From assembly GCF_010015585.1 (NCBI RefSeq), contig NW_022985068.1:684106-748105 (forward strand): 64,000 bases of DNA. Direction: 5' to 3'. The notes beneath the pieces were generated by a model that made no database searches, was not told the origin of the DNA, and saw only the letters and a list, made by a program, of their open reading frames with translations. The position numbers and the translations under genes are program-made. This DNA comes from Eremomyces bilateralis CBS 781.70. Taxonomy: Eukaryota; Ascomycota; Dothideomycetes; Eremomycetales; Eremomycetaceae. Below, in pieces: positions 49,615 through 60,335 of the stretch (position 1 is its first letter; every line of letters starts with the position of its first letter).

Positions 49615-51446
49615 TCATTTAGTTTTGTGCTCCGTAGCCGAGTCCGATGCAACCACTTGCGATGGTTCCAGGGCGCTGCCTTCGATTACGCTCATAACGC
49701 GTCCTTCGTCGGGGCCACGGAATCCTTCCCGCTTGCCGCGTTGCAGCCAAAACCAGTTTACTCCGGCGATCAGCATTATGGCCCCGATAGCCGCAGGGGT
49801 ATAGTTCATATTGTCCGCATCCACGGGTGAAACGGTCGGGAGGTTGAACGTGATGACGCCAAAAAGGACGTACACGAGAGCGGCAACATTGAGAAAGATA
49901 CTCAAGGCGCGTGGTAGCCGGAAAGGTCCGTCGAAAATTACTTCGGGAGTACCGTGTAGAACGACTGAAAGGAGCCTCGCAATCATCGGTAGGGCGTATG
50001 ACACATCTTTGATTCAGTTAGCGAGGGAGGCATTTAGAGTCAGAGATGAGCCCAAGACATACAGAACCCTTCAGTCGATATGGTGATGACCGTTTCGAAG
50101 CCCGTAAGGTTTCCGAAGTAAATGGCGTTGAACGCGGCTTGCACTACCATCGTAAGAAGGATTGCGTTCACGGGGATTTTACTGGTACTCGATACTCGGC
50201 TGAAGACGCCAGAGAACGGTAACCCGCGGTCCCTTGAAAATGCCCAGACCGCTCGAGAACCTTCCGCTAACAAGCTGTTCGCACAGAACACGACGATCAC
50301 CACAATCAGACTGGTCAGTCCGCCGGCGCCAGCCTTCGAGCCCGTGGAATCGTAAAAGATTTGAATCAAAGGAGAGCCGGTGACCGAATTGGCAGTTGCT
50401 TCAATGTCGCCCATGCAAAAGCATAGAGATACCAAGAAGATGAAGCCGGTGAATGCGCCAATACAGACGGACCATATAATTGCATGTGGGGCTTGACGGC
50501 GCGGTTCCATCAGCTCCTCGGTCATCTATAATGCGTCCAGTTAGCTCACGTTCCACAACCTGCCCTTGTTAACTTACCTTTGAAGGTGCATCATAACAGA
50601 CCAGGCCGAAGAGTGCCTGGACAACACCGATGATTGCAGCGAAGGCAGGATTGAACCCTGTACTATTATGGAACTCGGTGAAGACGAAGGAGGCTGGTTG
50701 CTTGTCTTTCTGCATCGTGAGAATAGTGATAACGACAATGACGAAGGAGGAGATGTTCCAGACGAGGATGAACTTGGAGATCTTGTCCAGCAGCCGAGTA
50801 GCGAAAAGATTAACGCTCCCCGCAAAGATGCAAATGAGCCAGGTTAACAAAACGGTATGCCATCTTTCAATGACGTATCCTTCATTGAACAACGCGGCGA
50901 GTCCCAGAATGAAGTTCGCGCCAACAAAGTTGTTGACCGCCCCCATGGCAAGGATGCCTAGACGTGGATCTGGTCAGCGGCACTGGCATCATTGGCTTGC
51001 GGGAACATCCCGTGGAAGAATTCCATACCGATCAACATGAACCAACCGCAAATGTAGCTCATCACTTTAGCTACTGATTTGGGGGCAAGAATTGCCACCC
51101 ACGAGTACTGACCGCCAGCAAGCGGAAACTTGCTACACATCTCTGCCAGGCTACATCCGACAGCAAGACTCAGGATCGAGACGCCGACCCAACTCCAAAT
51201 CATTACGGGAGGCCCGCCCGACTCCACGCCGATGATCAGGACGCCCCCGAGCGCGGTCCAGGACGTGACGATACTGAAACTGAAGCCTACCATGCCAAGG
51301 AGGGAGAAGTGGCGTTTGAGCTCTTGGGGAAAGTCAGTACTGGCTAGCTAATATAACTCGAGTTGCTTGCCCTGCTGGTACCCAAACTGCTCGAGGACCG
51401 CATCCTCCTCGATCCCTTCTTGGAACGGGGATTTGTTGTCAGACAT
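49615..51446 (-). CDS. APC-family amino acid/choline-type permease
   Basis: Five exons: 51446-51371, 51322-51029, 50957-50578, 50525-50063 and 50006-49615; 534 residues; all phases agree. The protein has a short acidic N-terminus, then LKRHFSLLGMVGFSFSIVTSW, the second conserved helix GCSLAEMCSKFPLAGGQYSW, then GWFMLIGILAMGAVNNFVGANFIL, CANSLLAEGSRAVWAFSRDRGLPFS, and STEGFYVSYALPM. This is the fungal APC group that includes GABA permeases and the choline permease Hnm1. Twelve membrane segments are expected. Intron 1 (51370-51323) begins GCAAGC, a GC-AG intron: no GT site keeps the frame. Intron 2 removes GTATGG..CTAG and intron 4 GTATGT..AAAG. The substrate cannot be told from sequence. Confidence 0.92.
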
Positions 51447-52232
51447 AGCGTCTGCCTGGAAGTGAGTGCTGCTATCTATAGGGATAATAATTTGGAAGGA
51501 ACGATGAGAGATTCGCGAAAGGTGAGCGTGATAAGGATTGGACAAACGCTAATGGTGAAATATCAAATGACAGGAATCAACACAGAATGAGTAGACTAGA
51601 CGAAAAGGAAAGTGATGCTGGAGGAATGAGAATCTGACTTTATGAGACGAAGCTGGACTCGAGAAGCACATAGTCCAAATCAATACCAGTACGTAATACC
51701 TGATGCGTTCCACTTCCACGACAGGTTATCGGTAGGTTAGCTGCTTTGGACGGGTTTATCTGGGGAAACCATACCTCAAAACGACCCAGCCCGGAAGTCG
51801 GATGGGACAAATCCTGTGGTTATCCATAGGGGGGTTAGCGGGGCTGCCGTTATCAAAGATTGCGTATCTGGTATCACCATGATGCTTCCCTTCTTCAAGC
51901 TTCATTGGCGGGCTAGGCAGAGTAGGTAGTCAAGGTACAGGTAACTACTTATGCAGCGTCGATCATCAGTTAGCCCGAGAGATAGGAGACGAAGTCGAAA
52001 TACCCTGGGGTGGCACCACGTGACATAAGAAATGAGCCTTGGACTGGGATCTGAGCATCGAAATGTTCGAGTTCAGCGGAATTCCTGATGATAACCGGAA
52101 TAATTCCCTCACACTGCTATCGGTTCAACCTTGAACTAATTAATTCCTACCCTACGGCGATAGGGCTTGACAGGTGCGCGCACAAAGGCCCCAATTTGTG
52201 CGGGAGTCCATGTCAAACCCGTCCGCTCGCTC
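51447..52232. promoter_or_regulatory. Divergent intergenic region, permease / PPR protein
   Basis: About 790 bp between two divergent starts. It holds both promoters. No frame or repeat of interest. Confidence 0.5.
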
Positions 52233-55001
52233 ATGAAGCCAAGATGGGCACTCATCCGCTCTTCGGTTCGAAGACCTCCTTCCAACGCGCATAGAGCTAC
52301 CATCCATGCCTCTCAGATCATTTCCTTCACAAGAGAATCACCGCCAATTACACAGGCGCAATTCTCAACATCAGAAGCGCGGTTATCTTCTGATGCTGCC
52401 CACCATGCGGTCCACCATCTCGAACATTATGCCAACCCCCAGCCGAACTGCGAGACGGCTCGCTTTACCCCAATCCGACGTGTGAAGATGGATAGCGAAG
52501 CCAGCGCGGTCCAGATACCTTCAAGACGACCCCCGAACTATCGACCAGAGCATGATTTTGGAACATGGGTGTTGGCTTTGCAGGACAGACAACTCTCGCA
52601 TGGGAGACAAGGAGTGATCGAGGTTTGGAGAAAATTGTGCAGCCACGGCTTGTATTTGCCGGAAGGGGGTGACGATGCACCTTATCTCTGGAATTGCTTC
52701 ATAGCGAACCCGGAATTGGTGGATGAAGTCTTCCAACACGCCGCCGAAAGGAAGCGAAAAGGGCACCTGAACTATCGAAAGCTGTATAGTCAGATTGTCA
52801 CTCATGCAATACGAGACCCTGCTCAGTTCGGCGATCCGGTTCACTGGCACCATCGGCTGGCCCGACATGGACTGGCTTCCACGCAAGACTTTCAAACGAT
52901 GGCGCGGTATGCGGTATCGAAACCCGAGTCTCTTCAGAGTTTGAAGCGGATTTTCCTTCGCTTGAACGATCGGAAGTACCAGGGCCTTGTGTTGGACGCT
53001 TTGGGTAATCAAGGCAGAATGACCCTTGCCTTGGAATGGCAGGCAATGCTCAAGGGAAACGATTCACGCCAAAACAATCCCTCCATACGCTATTATGTCC
53101 AAGACATTCAGAGCGAGACTGTTGCTAAAGAAACGAAGATACAAACGCAAAGCCAAGACGAAGGGACAATGCCACACTCCGCGCCATCACGACTCCCGAA
53201 ACTCACTCTACGAAATAAAACAGACGAGGGTGTAACACTTACCGACGACCTTCTATCTCGAATTCTAGCTACCCGTGCATTCTCTCTTAACGTGATCTTG
53301 AAAGGCCTCTCCATGCTTTCTTTACCTCTGATCGGTACTTCGGCATTACGGGCGATCGCTCTGCGGTCGGGCGACTCACAAACATTCATGGAGTATCTCA
53401 CGGAGCTGGCAGAGGCCAACGTTGCGATCGAAGCCAGTCATTACACGCATATGATCCTGAATTTGGCAACATCTGGGCGGGAAGAAGAGTTGCAAGCTGT
53501 CTTGAACAGTGACCAGCACCCCAGCAACTTTGACGATATCGGCCTTCAAGAACACCTGCTCCGACAATGTCTTTCCAGAGGAGATCTCGAGAGTGCAAGA
53601 CCCGTATTGACATTCTTGACGCTCAACTCTCAGCATCCCAGTCTCGAAGCCTGGAACATGGTTCTGAAGCAATACGCCGTTAACCGGGACGTGGTCCGCA
53701 TCCATCAAACGCTGGAACGGATGGAAGCCGAAGGAATTCACATACATAGGTCATCCTTGACGATGTTGTGTCAGTATTGTCTGCGTTGGCGTCGTGGACG
53801 ACATCCCCCCCCAGCGCTACCGGGTCGCCGCGCTGGCGGACCTGAAGACGATATGGAGCCTCTCACTTCCAATCGACGCCCATTTACGCGGGACGAGGAA
53901 GCATTTGCTCTCGTGGGCATCTGGAAGAAGCTCATTACAAGTGGGTATAGTATCTCTCCGTTGCGTTGGCACGAGCCGCTCCGTCGGCTAGGTCACCTGG
54001 GCCATTTTGAGGAGCTTAGCAAGCTTTGCGGCTGGCTGGCGGACTGGTATGCTCCGCGACCCACGTCTAATTCGAAAGGATGGAGAGGCAGTCAAAGAGA
54101 GAAAGTCAAGGCACGAGCGCTGCTGACAATGTCTGACCCTCGTCATCCCTTGCGGCGACTGTTTTCCGAAAGCTTCCAGAAAGCCGTGATAACATGGGGC
54201 ATTCAAGACGGCATTCGGCGGGTTCTGACTTGGAATGGTCGCGCCATGGCCTACAAAAATGGGAGATATACCATTTCCGTGGAGTCCGGTTCCCCAAACG
54301 GTCCTGCAAAGAGTGCGGGCCATGAGACACCCCAATACGTAGACTGGGTCCTTATTTCGGAGATGGAAGCCCAACGCAGAAAGGGGATGGAACAAGATAT
54401 GATCCAGGAGGTCATCCAAAGACCCGATCCGAGCGTGTTCACTGGAGGACTCAAGGTCCTGACCGATCTCCAGCAACACCGCGGCGTGGTCGTCAACACA
54501 GTTGAAATACGGCGAGGGGTCAACACATCGCTGTGGCGGATCTTTGGCATCGGCCGGCGGTCTCGGCGACTGAATTTTCGGTTTAAAATATTGAACGCAT
54601 ACAAGCTAGAAGAGATAGTCCTCGAGATGGAGAAGGCATGGGGCGCTCGAGGGCCAGGCCTCTGGCCGCGGCTGATGACGAGGAGCGAAGCTCACGATCG
54701 TTACGTGAGTGGGCAAGTTCAAGGACTCAGTTTGATACAGCAATTAGTTGAGAGCAAAAATCCGGAGTCTACGTCGAAGGGGAGCGTTATGTTGGAGCCG
54801 GATGAGATTCTACACCGGAGGATGCGGATGGCCTTTGTTCTATTTGGACCTAAACCAGCCATCCTTGTCGGAAGTCGAGCTCGAGGGTTGCAAAGGAAAA
54901 TCCCTCACGATACATGGACGAAGTTGGTCGAGAGGTGGGCGGTAAGAGGGGAAGGGACTTTTGACGCATACGGAGCCTTCACGCTCCCCTCATCCGAGTA
55001 A
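52233..55001 (+). CDS. Mitochondrial pentatricopeptide-repeat (PPR) protein
   Basis: A single exon; 922 residues from the ATG at 52233. This start was chosen because the frame upstream has no ATG and because it gives an N-terminus typical of mitochondrial import: basic, Ser/Arg-rich, no acidic residues (MKPRWALIRSSVRRPPSNAH). The middle region contains degenerate helical repeats of about 35 residues with PPR character (ASHYTHMILNLATSGREEELQ, LEAWNMVLKQYAVNRDVVRIH, LERMEAEGIHIHRSSLTMLCQY). Fungal PPR proteins bind mitochondrial RNAs and act in transcript stability, translation or ribosome assembly. The specific partner is unknown. No catalytic domain is visible. Confidence 0.82.
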   Translation: MKPRWALIRSSVRRPPSNAHRATIHASQIISFTRESPPITQAQFSTSEARLSSDAAHHAVHHLEHYANPQPNCETARFTPIRRVKMDSEASAVQIPSRRPPNYRPEHDFGTWVLALQDRQLSHGRQGVIEVWRKLCSHGLYLPEGGDDAPYLWNCFIANPELVDEVFQHAAERKRKGHLNYRKLYSQIVTHAIRDPAQFGDPVHWHHRLARHGLASTQDFQTMARYAVSKPESLQSLKRIFLRLNDRKYQGLVLDALGNQGRMTLALEWQAMLKGNDSRQNNPSIRYYVQDIQSETVAKETKIQTQSQDEGTMPHSAPSRLPKLTLRNKTDEGVTLTDDLLSRILATRAFSLNVILKGLSMLSLPLIGTSALRAIALRSGDSQTFMEYLTELAEANVAIEASHYTHMILNLATSGREEELQAVLNSDQHPSNFDDIGLQEHLLRQCLSRGDLESARPVLTFLTLNSQHPSLEAWNMVLKQYAVNRDVVRIHQTLERMEAEGIHIHRSSLTMLCQYCLRWRRGRHPPPALPGRRAGGPEDDMEPLTSNRRPFTRDEEAFALVGIWKKLITSGYSISPLRWHEPLRRLGHLGHFEELSKLCGWLADWYAPRPTSNSKGWRGSQREKVKARALLTMSDPRHPLRRLFSESFQKAVITWGIQDGIRRVLTWNGRAMAYKNGRYTISVESGSPNGPAKSAGHETPQYVDWVLISEMEAQRRKGMEQDMIQEVIQRPDPSVFTGGLKVLTDLQQHRGVVVNTVEIRRGVNTSLWRIFGIGRRSRRLNFRFKILNAYKLEEIVLEMEKAWGARGPGLWPRLMTRSEAHDRYVSGQVQGLSLIQQLVESKNPESTSKGSVMLEPDEILHRRMRMAFVLFGPKPAILVGSRARGLQRKIPHDTWTKLVERWAVRGEGTFDAYGAFTLPSSE

Positions 55002-55705
55002 GATTGGCAGGAGGGCATTAGGATCACGTCGCAGGGAACGTCATCAGCGTCGCGACGATTGGCCAGCTAAGCGGCCGAGTTCACTGTACATAATCAGGTT
55101 GTAAAGCCGTGTAAGAGGTCTCTAAACGAGCTTGTAATGTCAGCATTTGCTGGTCGTGTGTATCCTCCAGCTTGAAGTATGGGGTAAGGAGTGTAGGGAG
55201 TCCCTGTTTCACTTTCACGTCTGGAACACGACCGACATACTCTCCCTGAACCTAGATCAAACAGAAGGTTTATATTAATAACCGAACCTACATGCAGAAG
55301 CTCGAGGATTTGAGTCTTGGGATATCCGATTGGCACCTTTAATAGGTAATACTACCTGGATCAAGAAACTTTACTCGTCTCCGAAGTGTGAGCGAGGCTG
55401 GCATCCGACCTCCCGAGGCATTACTACTCCATCATCGATTCAGTTAGTTAAGGGGTCTTGATCGTCCTCACATGCACTCCATGCTCCCTATACCCTAGGG
55501 TGCGTCGTTTATCGTATACACTATACCCGCTGAACCTTAATCTGATAAAATACCATTCTCACATCCTTTGATCCGGATATCTAAGGCTAATTTCGCTCGT
55601 CTGGTGCAGCGGCAGAGAGGCATGGTTGAAAGTCCAGTCCCCTCCTCGTTGCGGCTTGATGACACAAATACCTCATCATCAACTCATCGATAAACCCAAT
55701 AGCTC
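55002..55705. other. Intergenic, no supported gene
   Basis: About 700 bp. A stretch near 55597-55650 vaguely resembles tRNA internal promoter boxes but does not fold as a tRNA. The F-box/TPR gene promoter must lie here. Confidence 0.5.
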
Positions 55706-57007
55706 ATGATGGGTGACGCGATGGCTTTCTCCAACCCATTTGACTTCATGAGTCTTCCTCCAGAAATCCGCCTTCAGATCTATTCACACCTGTTGAACCC
55801 CGCTGACAACATTCAACCGCATCCGACGCACGATGATTGCGAAACATATCACTTCGAAAACCTCCTCAATCTCCTCCTCACTTCTCGAACGGTCTCGGAC
55901 GAAGTCGCGCGACTGTTCTACTCTAAAAACACATTCGTTCGGGTCGAAACGCCATGGGAGGAGGCGCAAAATCACATCGAGGAACAAGGGTTGATACCCT
56001 TAATATGCGTTGGGGAGAAGGCAGAACGATTCCAACGGTACCATCTTGGGTTGGAGATTCGGTGTCCGGCGTACGAAAACCATATGATGCGGCATCGCAT
56101 GGGGATCGAAACCCACATCGAGCCTCCTCCCAGCATGGAGTTCCAGATGCCGACCTGCAAGGTCGTCATCCTTCTTGAGCACCTATCTGCATTCTGCAGA
56201 ATCTGGTTCTACTCCGATATCTCCAACCCCGGGGGTCTCAATGGACACCTGGACCTTACGGTGCACCTCCAAAACCCCAATGCTACGGGAGGGGTGGAGG
56301 CGAACGCTCCGGTTCCAAAAGCGCTTCAGCAAAAGCTGTTGAGCCCATTGGGGGCCGTCCGCGGCCTGGCGGAGATCAAGTTCCAGGGCGAGGTTTACAA
56401 GAGCATCGAACAGGCAGTGAGGCAAGAGATGATGAAACCATACGTGTCGCAGGAGGACTGTCTGGAGCAGTCCGTGGCGCTCAAGAAGCGCGGAGACGAA
56501 GTGCTGAAAGACGGGAAAACTCGAGAGGCAATCGAAATTTACGAGAAAGCATTTTACGCTATCCATATCACCTGCAAAGGACGCCGTAGGCATATCTGGG
56601 GCGATGCATTTTTCGACAAGCAGCTCGCCTCCGGCACCTACGAAGGTCAACATGGAGAGTGGATCAGAATCATGCTCCGACTGAAGTTGGTCTCGCAGGT
56701 CGTGCTCGCATACTCGACGCTGAAAGAGTACGAAGAAGCGGAATTCTGGGGTATGAGGACAATATACATAATGAGGCAACGGATGGGTGTGGAGGACGAT
56801 GAAGACACTCCCCTTATCGGCTTCCCCTCCGCTGGCGACATTGGCAGAATCTACTTCAGGACAGGAGTCGCCATGAAGGAGCAAGCAAAGCTCGAGGATG
56901 CCCGCAAACTTCTGAAGGTTGCACACGACTATCTTCCCGAAGACCAGGAAGTGATCGCCGCGCTCAGGAGCATCGGCTGGACGCCGGGATTGACTCGTCC
57001 TTTTTAG
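55706..57007 (+). CDS. F-box-like / TPR-region protein
   Basis: A single exon, 433 residues. The N-terminus (FDFMSLPPEIRLQIYSHLL, about residues 12-30) matches the degenerate F-box-like motif common in fungal orphan proteins, followed by LLNLLLTSRTVSDEVARLFYSKN. The C-terminal half has tetratricopeptide-like helices: LKKRGDEVLKDGKTREAIEIYEKAF (part), VLAYSTLKEYEEAEFWGMRTI, GRIYFRTGVAMKEQAKLEDA. True F-box proteins recruit substrates to SCF ubiquitin ligases via Skp1; whether this one binds Skp1 cannot be told. ATGATGGGTGACGCGATG offers three starts; the first is used. Confidence 0.75.
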   Translation: MMGDAMAFSNPFDFMSLPPEIRLQIYSHLLNPADNIQPHPTHDDCETYHFENLLNLLLTSRTVSDEVARLFYSKNTFVRVETPWEEAQNHIEEQGLIPLICVGEKAERFQRYHLGLEIRCPAYENHMMRHRMGIETHIEPPPSMEFQMPTCKVVILLEHLSAFCRIWFYSDISNPGGLNGHLDLTVHLQNPNATGGVEANAPVPKALQQKLLSPLGAVRGLAEIKFQGEVYKSIEQAVRQEMMKPYVSQEDCLEQSVALKKRGDEVLKDGKTREAIEIYEKAFYAIHITCKGRRRHIWGDAFFDKQLASGTYEGQHGEWIRIMLRLKLVSQVVLAYSTLKEYEEAEFWGMRTIYIMRQRMGVEDDEDTPLIGFPSAGDIGRIYFRTGVAMKEQAKLEDARKLLKVAHDYLPEDQEVIAALRSIGWTPGLTRPF

Positions 57008-57384
57008 ACGTATGATGGCGAAGTTCGACGTCGAATCTGCATTTGAACGGCGTTTTAACAATGGTTTGGCAGGCTGCCTATACCACTCGCGGATCTCTGG
57101 GTATTTGGATGAGGAAGATTATGAGATACGAATATTCCATTACGAATCAAGCGTTGTTTGATCCTTTAACTAAAATGAAATTGGAAGTAACGAACCGAAT
57201 TGTTGCATAGCTTGCGTATACCGGTATCGATGTGCCTAAACAGGTGGCCACTCAATAAGTAACGCAAGGGACATTTCGAGTGCTTTCTCACACTTGAAGA
57301 CGACCTTCAAACACTATGATTCACCTCCTCATCCACATATCCCGATATTCTTCTTCAGCGACTATTTTGACTCCCCTAGAACCA
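57008..57384. other. Intergenic, AT-rich
   Basis: About 380 bp between the F-box/TPR stop and the relic gene. Contains nothing I can assign. Confidence 0.45.
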
Positions 57385-57674
57385 ATGGCTTCAGATATAG
57401 ACATCACAGTACGGTGTCCAGGCCAGAAAACAGACACTGCCGCTCCCTCAATAGATTTCCTTCGAGGCACTTGGCATGTCACGCACTCAACTCTGCCAAT
57501 GTGGGTCGAAGAGGAACGTGCGAATCATCTATATGCTACGAGAGACGGCATCTTCTGCGACCTCGTACGTGCCTGTCACTGGAGAGTGTTGAAGGCATCA
57601 CGAACGCACTGAGTAAGGTTGAGAACAGGGAGCTGCAGGCTTTGGCTGGACGATTATTTGAAGTTGCAAATTAA
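57385..57674 (+). pseudogene. Relic of a lipocalin-like fungal gene, internally deleted and frameshifted
   Basis: Three frames carry consecutive pieces of one protein family I remember from Aspergillus. MASDIDITV..SIDFLRGTWHVTHSTLPMW is in the first frame, SKRNVRIIY..ATSYVPVTG in the second, and SVEGITNALSKVENRELQALAGRLFEVAN in the third. Intact members are roughly 170-200 residues long with about 100 residues between the first and last piece (a lipocalin-like barrel with the GTWHVTHSTLPMWK start). Here only about 30 remain, so most of the barrel is gone and at least two frame changes are present. The stop TAA at 57672-57674 overlaps the stop of the kinase gene on the other strand. The family assignment rests on memory, so the relic call is moderate. 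Confidence 0.6.
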
Positions 57675-59022
57675 CCGTCGGAACACTCGTCAGATGACCG
57701 ACTCTTATAAGCCACCTCCAAATCAGCGTTGAAATCCTTCATCAACTCATCAATCCGTTCGCTGTACCTCTTGGAAGGTTGTGGAGGATTCCAGAGCGAG
57801 CATTTCGTATCTTGTGCCTGGCCTTGGGACAGCTCTTCTATCCCATCATACCAACCGCCTTGAATCAACCCCATCTCAATGTCATGCCATTCGTCGAGCT
57901 TGCTTTCCCCAACTTTCGGATCCAAGTCCCCGACCCGAGTTTCAATGCCCTCGAGTCCTTTATCCCAGTGGTATCGGACATATACAGAACAGTCGCGAAA
58001 GGTCATGGCCAGCTGTAGGTCTTTCAACTGCTGTGAGGACATTCCGCCCGGTTGAGCTCTGAGCTTGACTATACCGAGCGGATCCAGCTGCTCTTGCAAG
58101 GCGGCTAATTTGTCAAGAATCGTTCGACCTTTTCCGCTGTAGAAATACTCCGTCAGATCCTGCAGTACATCCGGAAGACGCTCTCGTAGTTTCGACTCTG
58201 CACATGGGATGCCATTGGCTCGAAGGGTTTGAAGGATCTCCAAGCGAGAATTATCGGGGTGGTCTCCAACAAGGTTCCTGGGACACTGCACTTCTCCCAC
58301 CGGAGCCATGCCTTCAGTGCCTCGCATTGCTCTTAGTGCACATGTGCGGCAACGCCTTGCCGACTTGGAAGCGTTCGGCGAATGCGAGAGCCACTTCGGC
58401 TTGAATTGGATCGTGAATGAGCTTCCGCGAATGCCTGACATATCCTCCATGAGTAGGCCAAATAGCTCAGATTCTTCCAGGATGGAATGCTCTCGGCTGT
58501 CTGGACGATTTCCCAAGGCTTGGTGCAAAATCAGCTCTTTGTTACATGCCGAGATGACCCGGGGGTGGACTCTGATCTTCCGGGAGGGAATGAGCCACTC
58601 GTGGCCGCCCAGACTTGGTGCGATCACGTCCTCAAGATAATCTTCGGCAGCAGTTGTGGAGACATAGGACTGCTTTGAAGAACCTGGGGCCTTGCGAAGG
58701 CGAAGAACTTCATCCTGGATCCGCTCGCAGGTGGATGCATCCCTATGGCCTTTTACCGCACTCAACGGTCGCTGGAGGACCGCCCTCGACCATTTCACAG
58801 GGTCAGTCCTGATCTGATAGACCACATTCGCTCCGCCCTAAACTCAATTAGCGGTCGTTAAAGGGAGGTTAGATGAGACTTTACCTCAGCCAGATACTCC
58901 AACCGTATTGCCAGGGATTCAGCAGGGGAGCTGCCGATATACGGGATAATCTCCTGCGGGTTCTCCGTTTCGCTCAAAAGGGCAATAACAGGGGCCTCTT
59001 CAGGGCCATATTTTGACGGCAT
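57671..59022 (-). CDS. ipk1: Inositol-pentakisphosphate 2-kinase
   Basis: Two exons, 59022-58885 and 58837-57671, with a 47-nt GTAAAG..TAG intron; 434 residues. The enzyme phosphorylates InsP5 to InsP6 (phytate), which supports mRNA export and other nuclear functions. Evidence: the start of the kinase fold LEYLAEGGANVVYQIR, the EDYLEDVIAPSLG segment, the IQFKPKWLSHSPNA motif (the E/QxKPKWL box typical of Ipk1), and the RRCRTCALRAMRG box with its zinc-type Cys. Length fits fungal members. The stop codon TTA on the plus strand at 57671-57673 overlaps the stop of the relic gene, so the two are tail to tail. Confidence 0.9.
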
Positions 59023-59708
59023 GAAAGCTCAAGATGGCGTGTTTCCATCTAGTTCCTCATGTGACAGTCTCTAGTGTAGACAGATTTCCGACTCTAGCAT
59101 CCCTTCCTGGACTCGATTTGACAGGTCATCAATAGGCGATCGTGCCAGGGGAGACCGGACGTCCGCAGAGCAAACACTGAGCAACGATACTCGGTAATGG
59201 CCAGCCTTCTTCATTGAAATATCAGAATAAAATAATGCGCACATCTTCAACTGCTTGATGTCTCTTCCGTGATGGATATATGGGTGCGTCCGGCGGTAAT
59301 TGAAAAACTAGAAGCTGCCGCCCCCTTGATGGAGACTGCGTGATGAGGACAATAGCCAATCATCATCAGCAGCAGCAGCCGCGTTGGGGGATTTTCTAGT
59401 TGGGCAGTGGCTTTGGAGCACGTGAACCACTAGAACTTCGGTTTACGTACCACGGTACGTACGTACTACCTCCACTCCTGCTGTCACCTGTAGCAGAATG
59501 GCCCCCTGACGTCAGGCGTGAGCCACACCCCAGCACATTAGTACTAACTAGGTAATGTGTAGCAACTGCGTTAACTATTCCATTCAGTTACTCCGTACTC
59601 TGCCAGAAATCAGAATCAATGTTTGCAAACATAGTACCGTCCCAGAGCATTGGCCGAGGCTGACACGGTCGTTCCATTATAGTAACCGCTACCAGCTGGA
59701 TAAACTTC
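59023..59708. other. Intergenic, kinase promoter side
   Basis: About 690 bp between the kinase start and the 3' end of the GPI-anchored protein gene. No supported frame. Confidence 0.5.
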
Positions 59709-60335
59709 TCACCAGATCCATGCTCCTAAGAGAAGACCGCAAATACCTCCTAGCGACTTAACCAATCCTTTGACAGCGACGTTCGCTCCGATACCCGGCG
59801 TCGATTGCACCCCTTGCCCACCTGCCCCGGTAGCTGCCGCAGTCCCACTCCCAGCTGATGTCCCCTTTGAAACTCTTGCCGTTGTTGTCGCTGTGCCTTC
59901 TGTCGCCGACACTCCCAACGTAACCACCTGCCCATCCGTGTTTGTATACACGCCAGTGAGCAAGTTGCCACGTTCGCCAGCCTCGTCCAAGAAGTCACCG
60001 GTATTCAGATCGATGCAGATGATCAGCTGGTCGGAGCTGGAACCAGACGCGGAGCTGTAGAATTGAATACAGGTCTGTCCGCCGTCGCACACGAGAGGGG
60101 TATCGCGCTTGGGTATGTCGATGGCGGAGCGTTTGATGTATCCACCCGCGTTGAATAGCCCGTGGTTGATCAGGCCATCGCAGATATCATTGCTGTCGCA
60201 GACGGAGCCGGAACCGCCGCTGTTTGAAGATGTGTCGGAGATGTCGACTGGCGTAGCAGAGGATATACTGCAAGTGGCCGAGACATATACGGGAAGTAGC
60301 AGATTGGCGAGAAAAAGAAGATATGCTGGCACCAT
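59709..60335 (-). CDS. GPI-anchored cell-surface protein, 208 aa
   Basis: The start at 60335 is preferred because it gives a clean signal peptide (MVPAYLLFLANLLLPVYVSA, cut before T-C-S). The frame is open further up to an ATG at 60512, which would add 59 polar residues and bury the signal. The mature part has several Cys (CSISS, VCDSNDICDG, VCDGGQTC) that probably pair, then a Gly/Ala/Ser/Thr-rich stretch. The C-terminus is hydrophobic (GLVKSLGGICGLLLGAWIW) with small residues before it, typical of a GPI signal. No catalytic domain is seen, so a structural wall or adhesion role is the best guess. Confidence is good for a secreted GPI protein and low for function. Confidence 0.72.
   Translation of the reverse strand: MVPAYLLFLANLLLPVYVSATCSISSATPVDISDTSSNSGGSGSVCDSNDICDGLINHGLFNAGGYIKRSAIDIPKRDTPLVCDGGQTCIQFYSSASGSSSDQLIICIDLNTGDFLDEAGERGNLLTGVYTNTDGQVVTLGVSATEGTATTTARVSKGTSAGSGTAAATGAGGQGVQSTPGIGANVAVKGLVKSLGGICGLLLGAWIW

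Noticed and set aside
52167-52232. Upstream extension of the PPR protein frame
   Set aside because: The extension begins at TTG, not ATG; the ATG at 52233 gives a good mitochondrial targeting sequence.
55594-55660. Possible tRNA gene (TGGTGCAGCGGCAGAG and GGTTGAAAGTCC resemble A and B boxes)
   Set aside because: No acceptor stem or anticodon arm pairs around the boxes, and the box spacing is too short.
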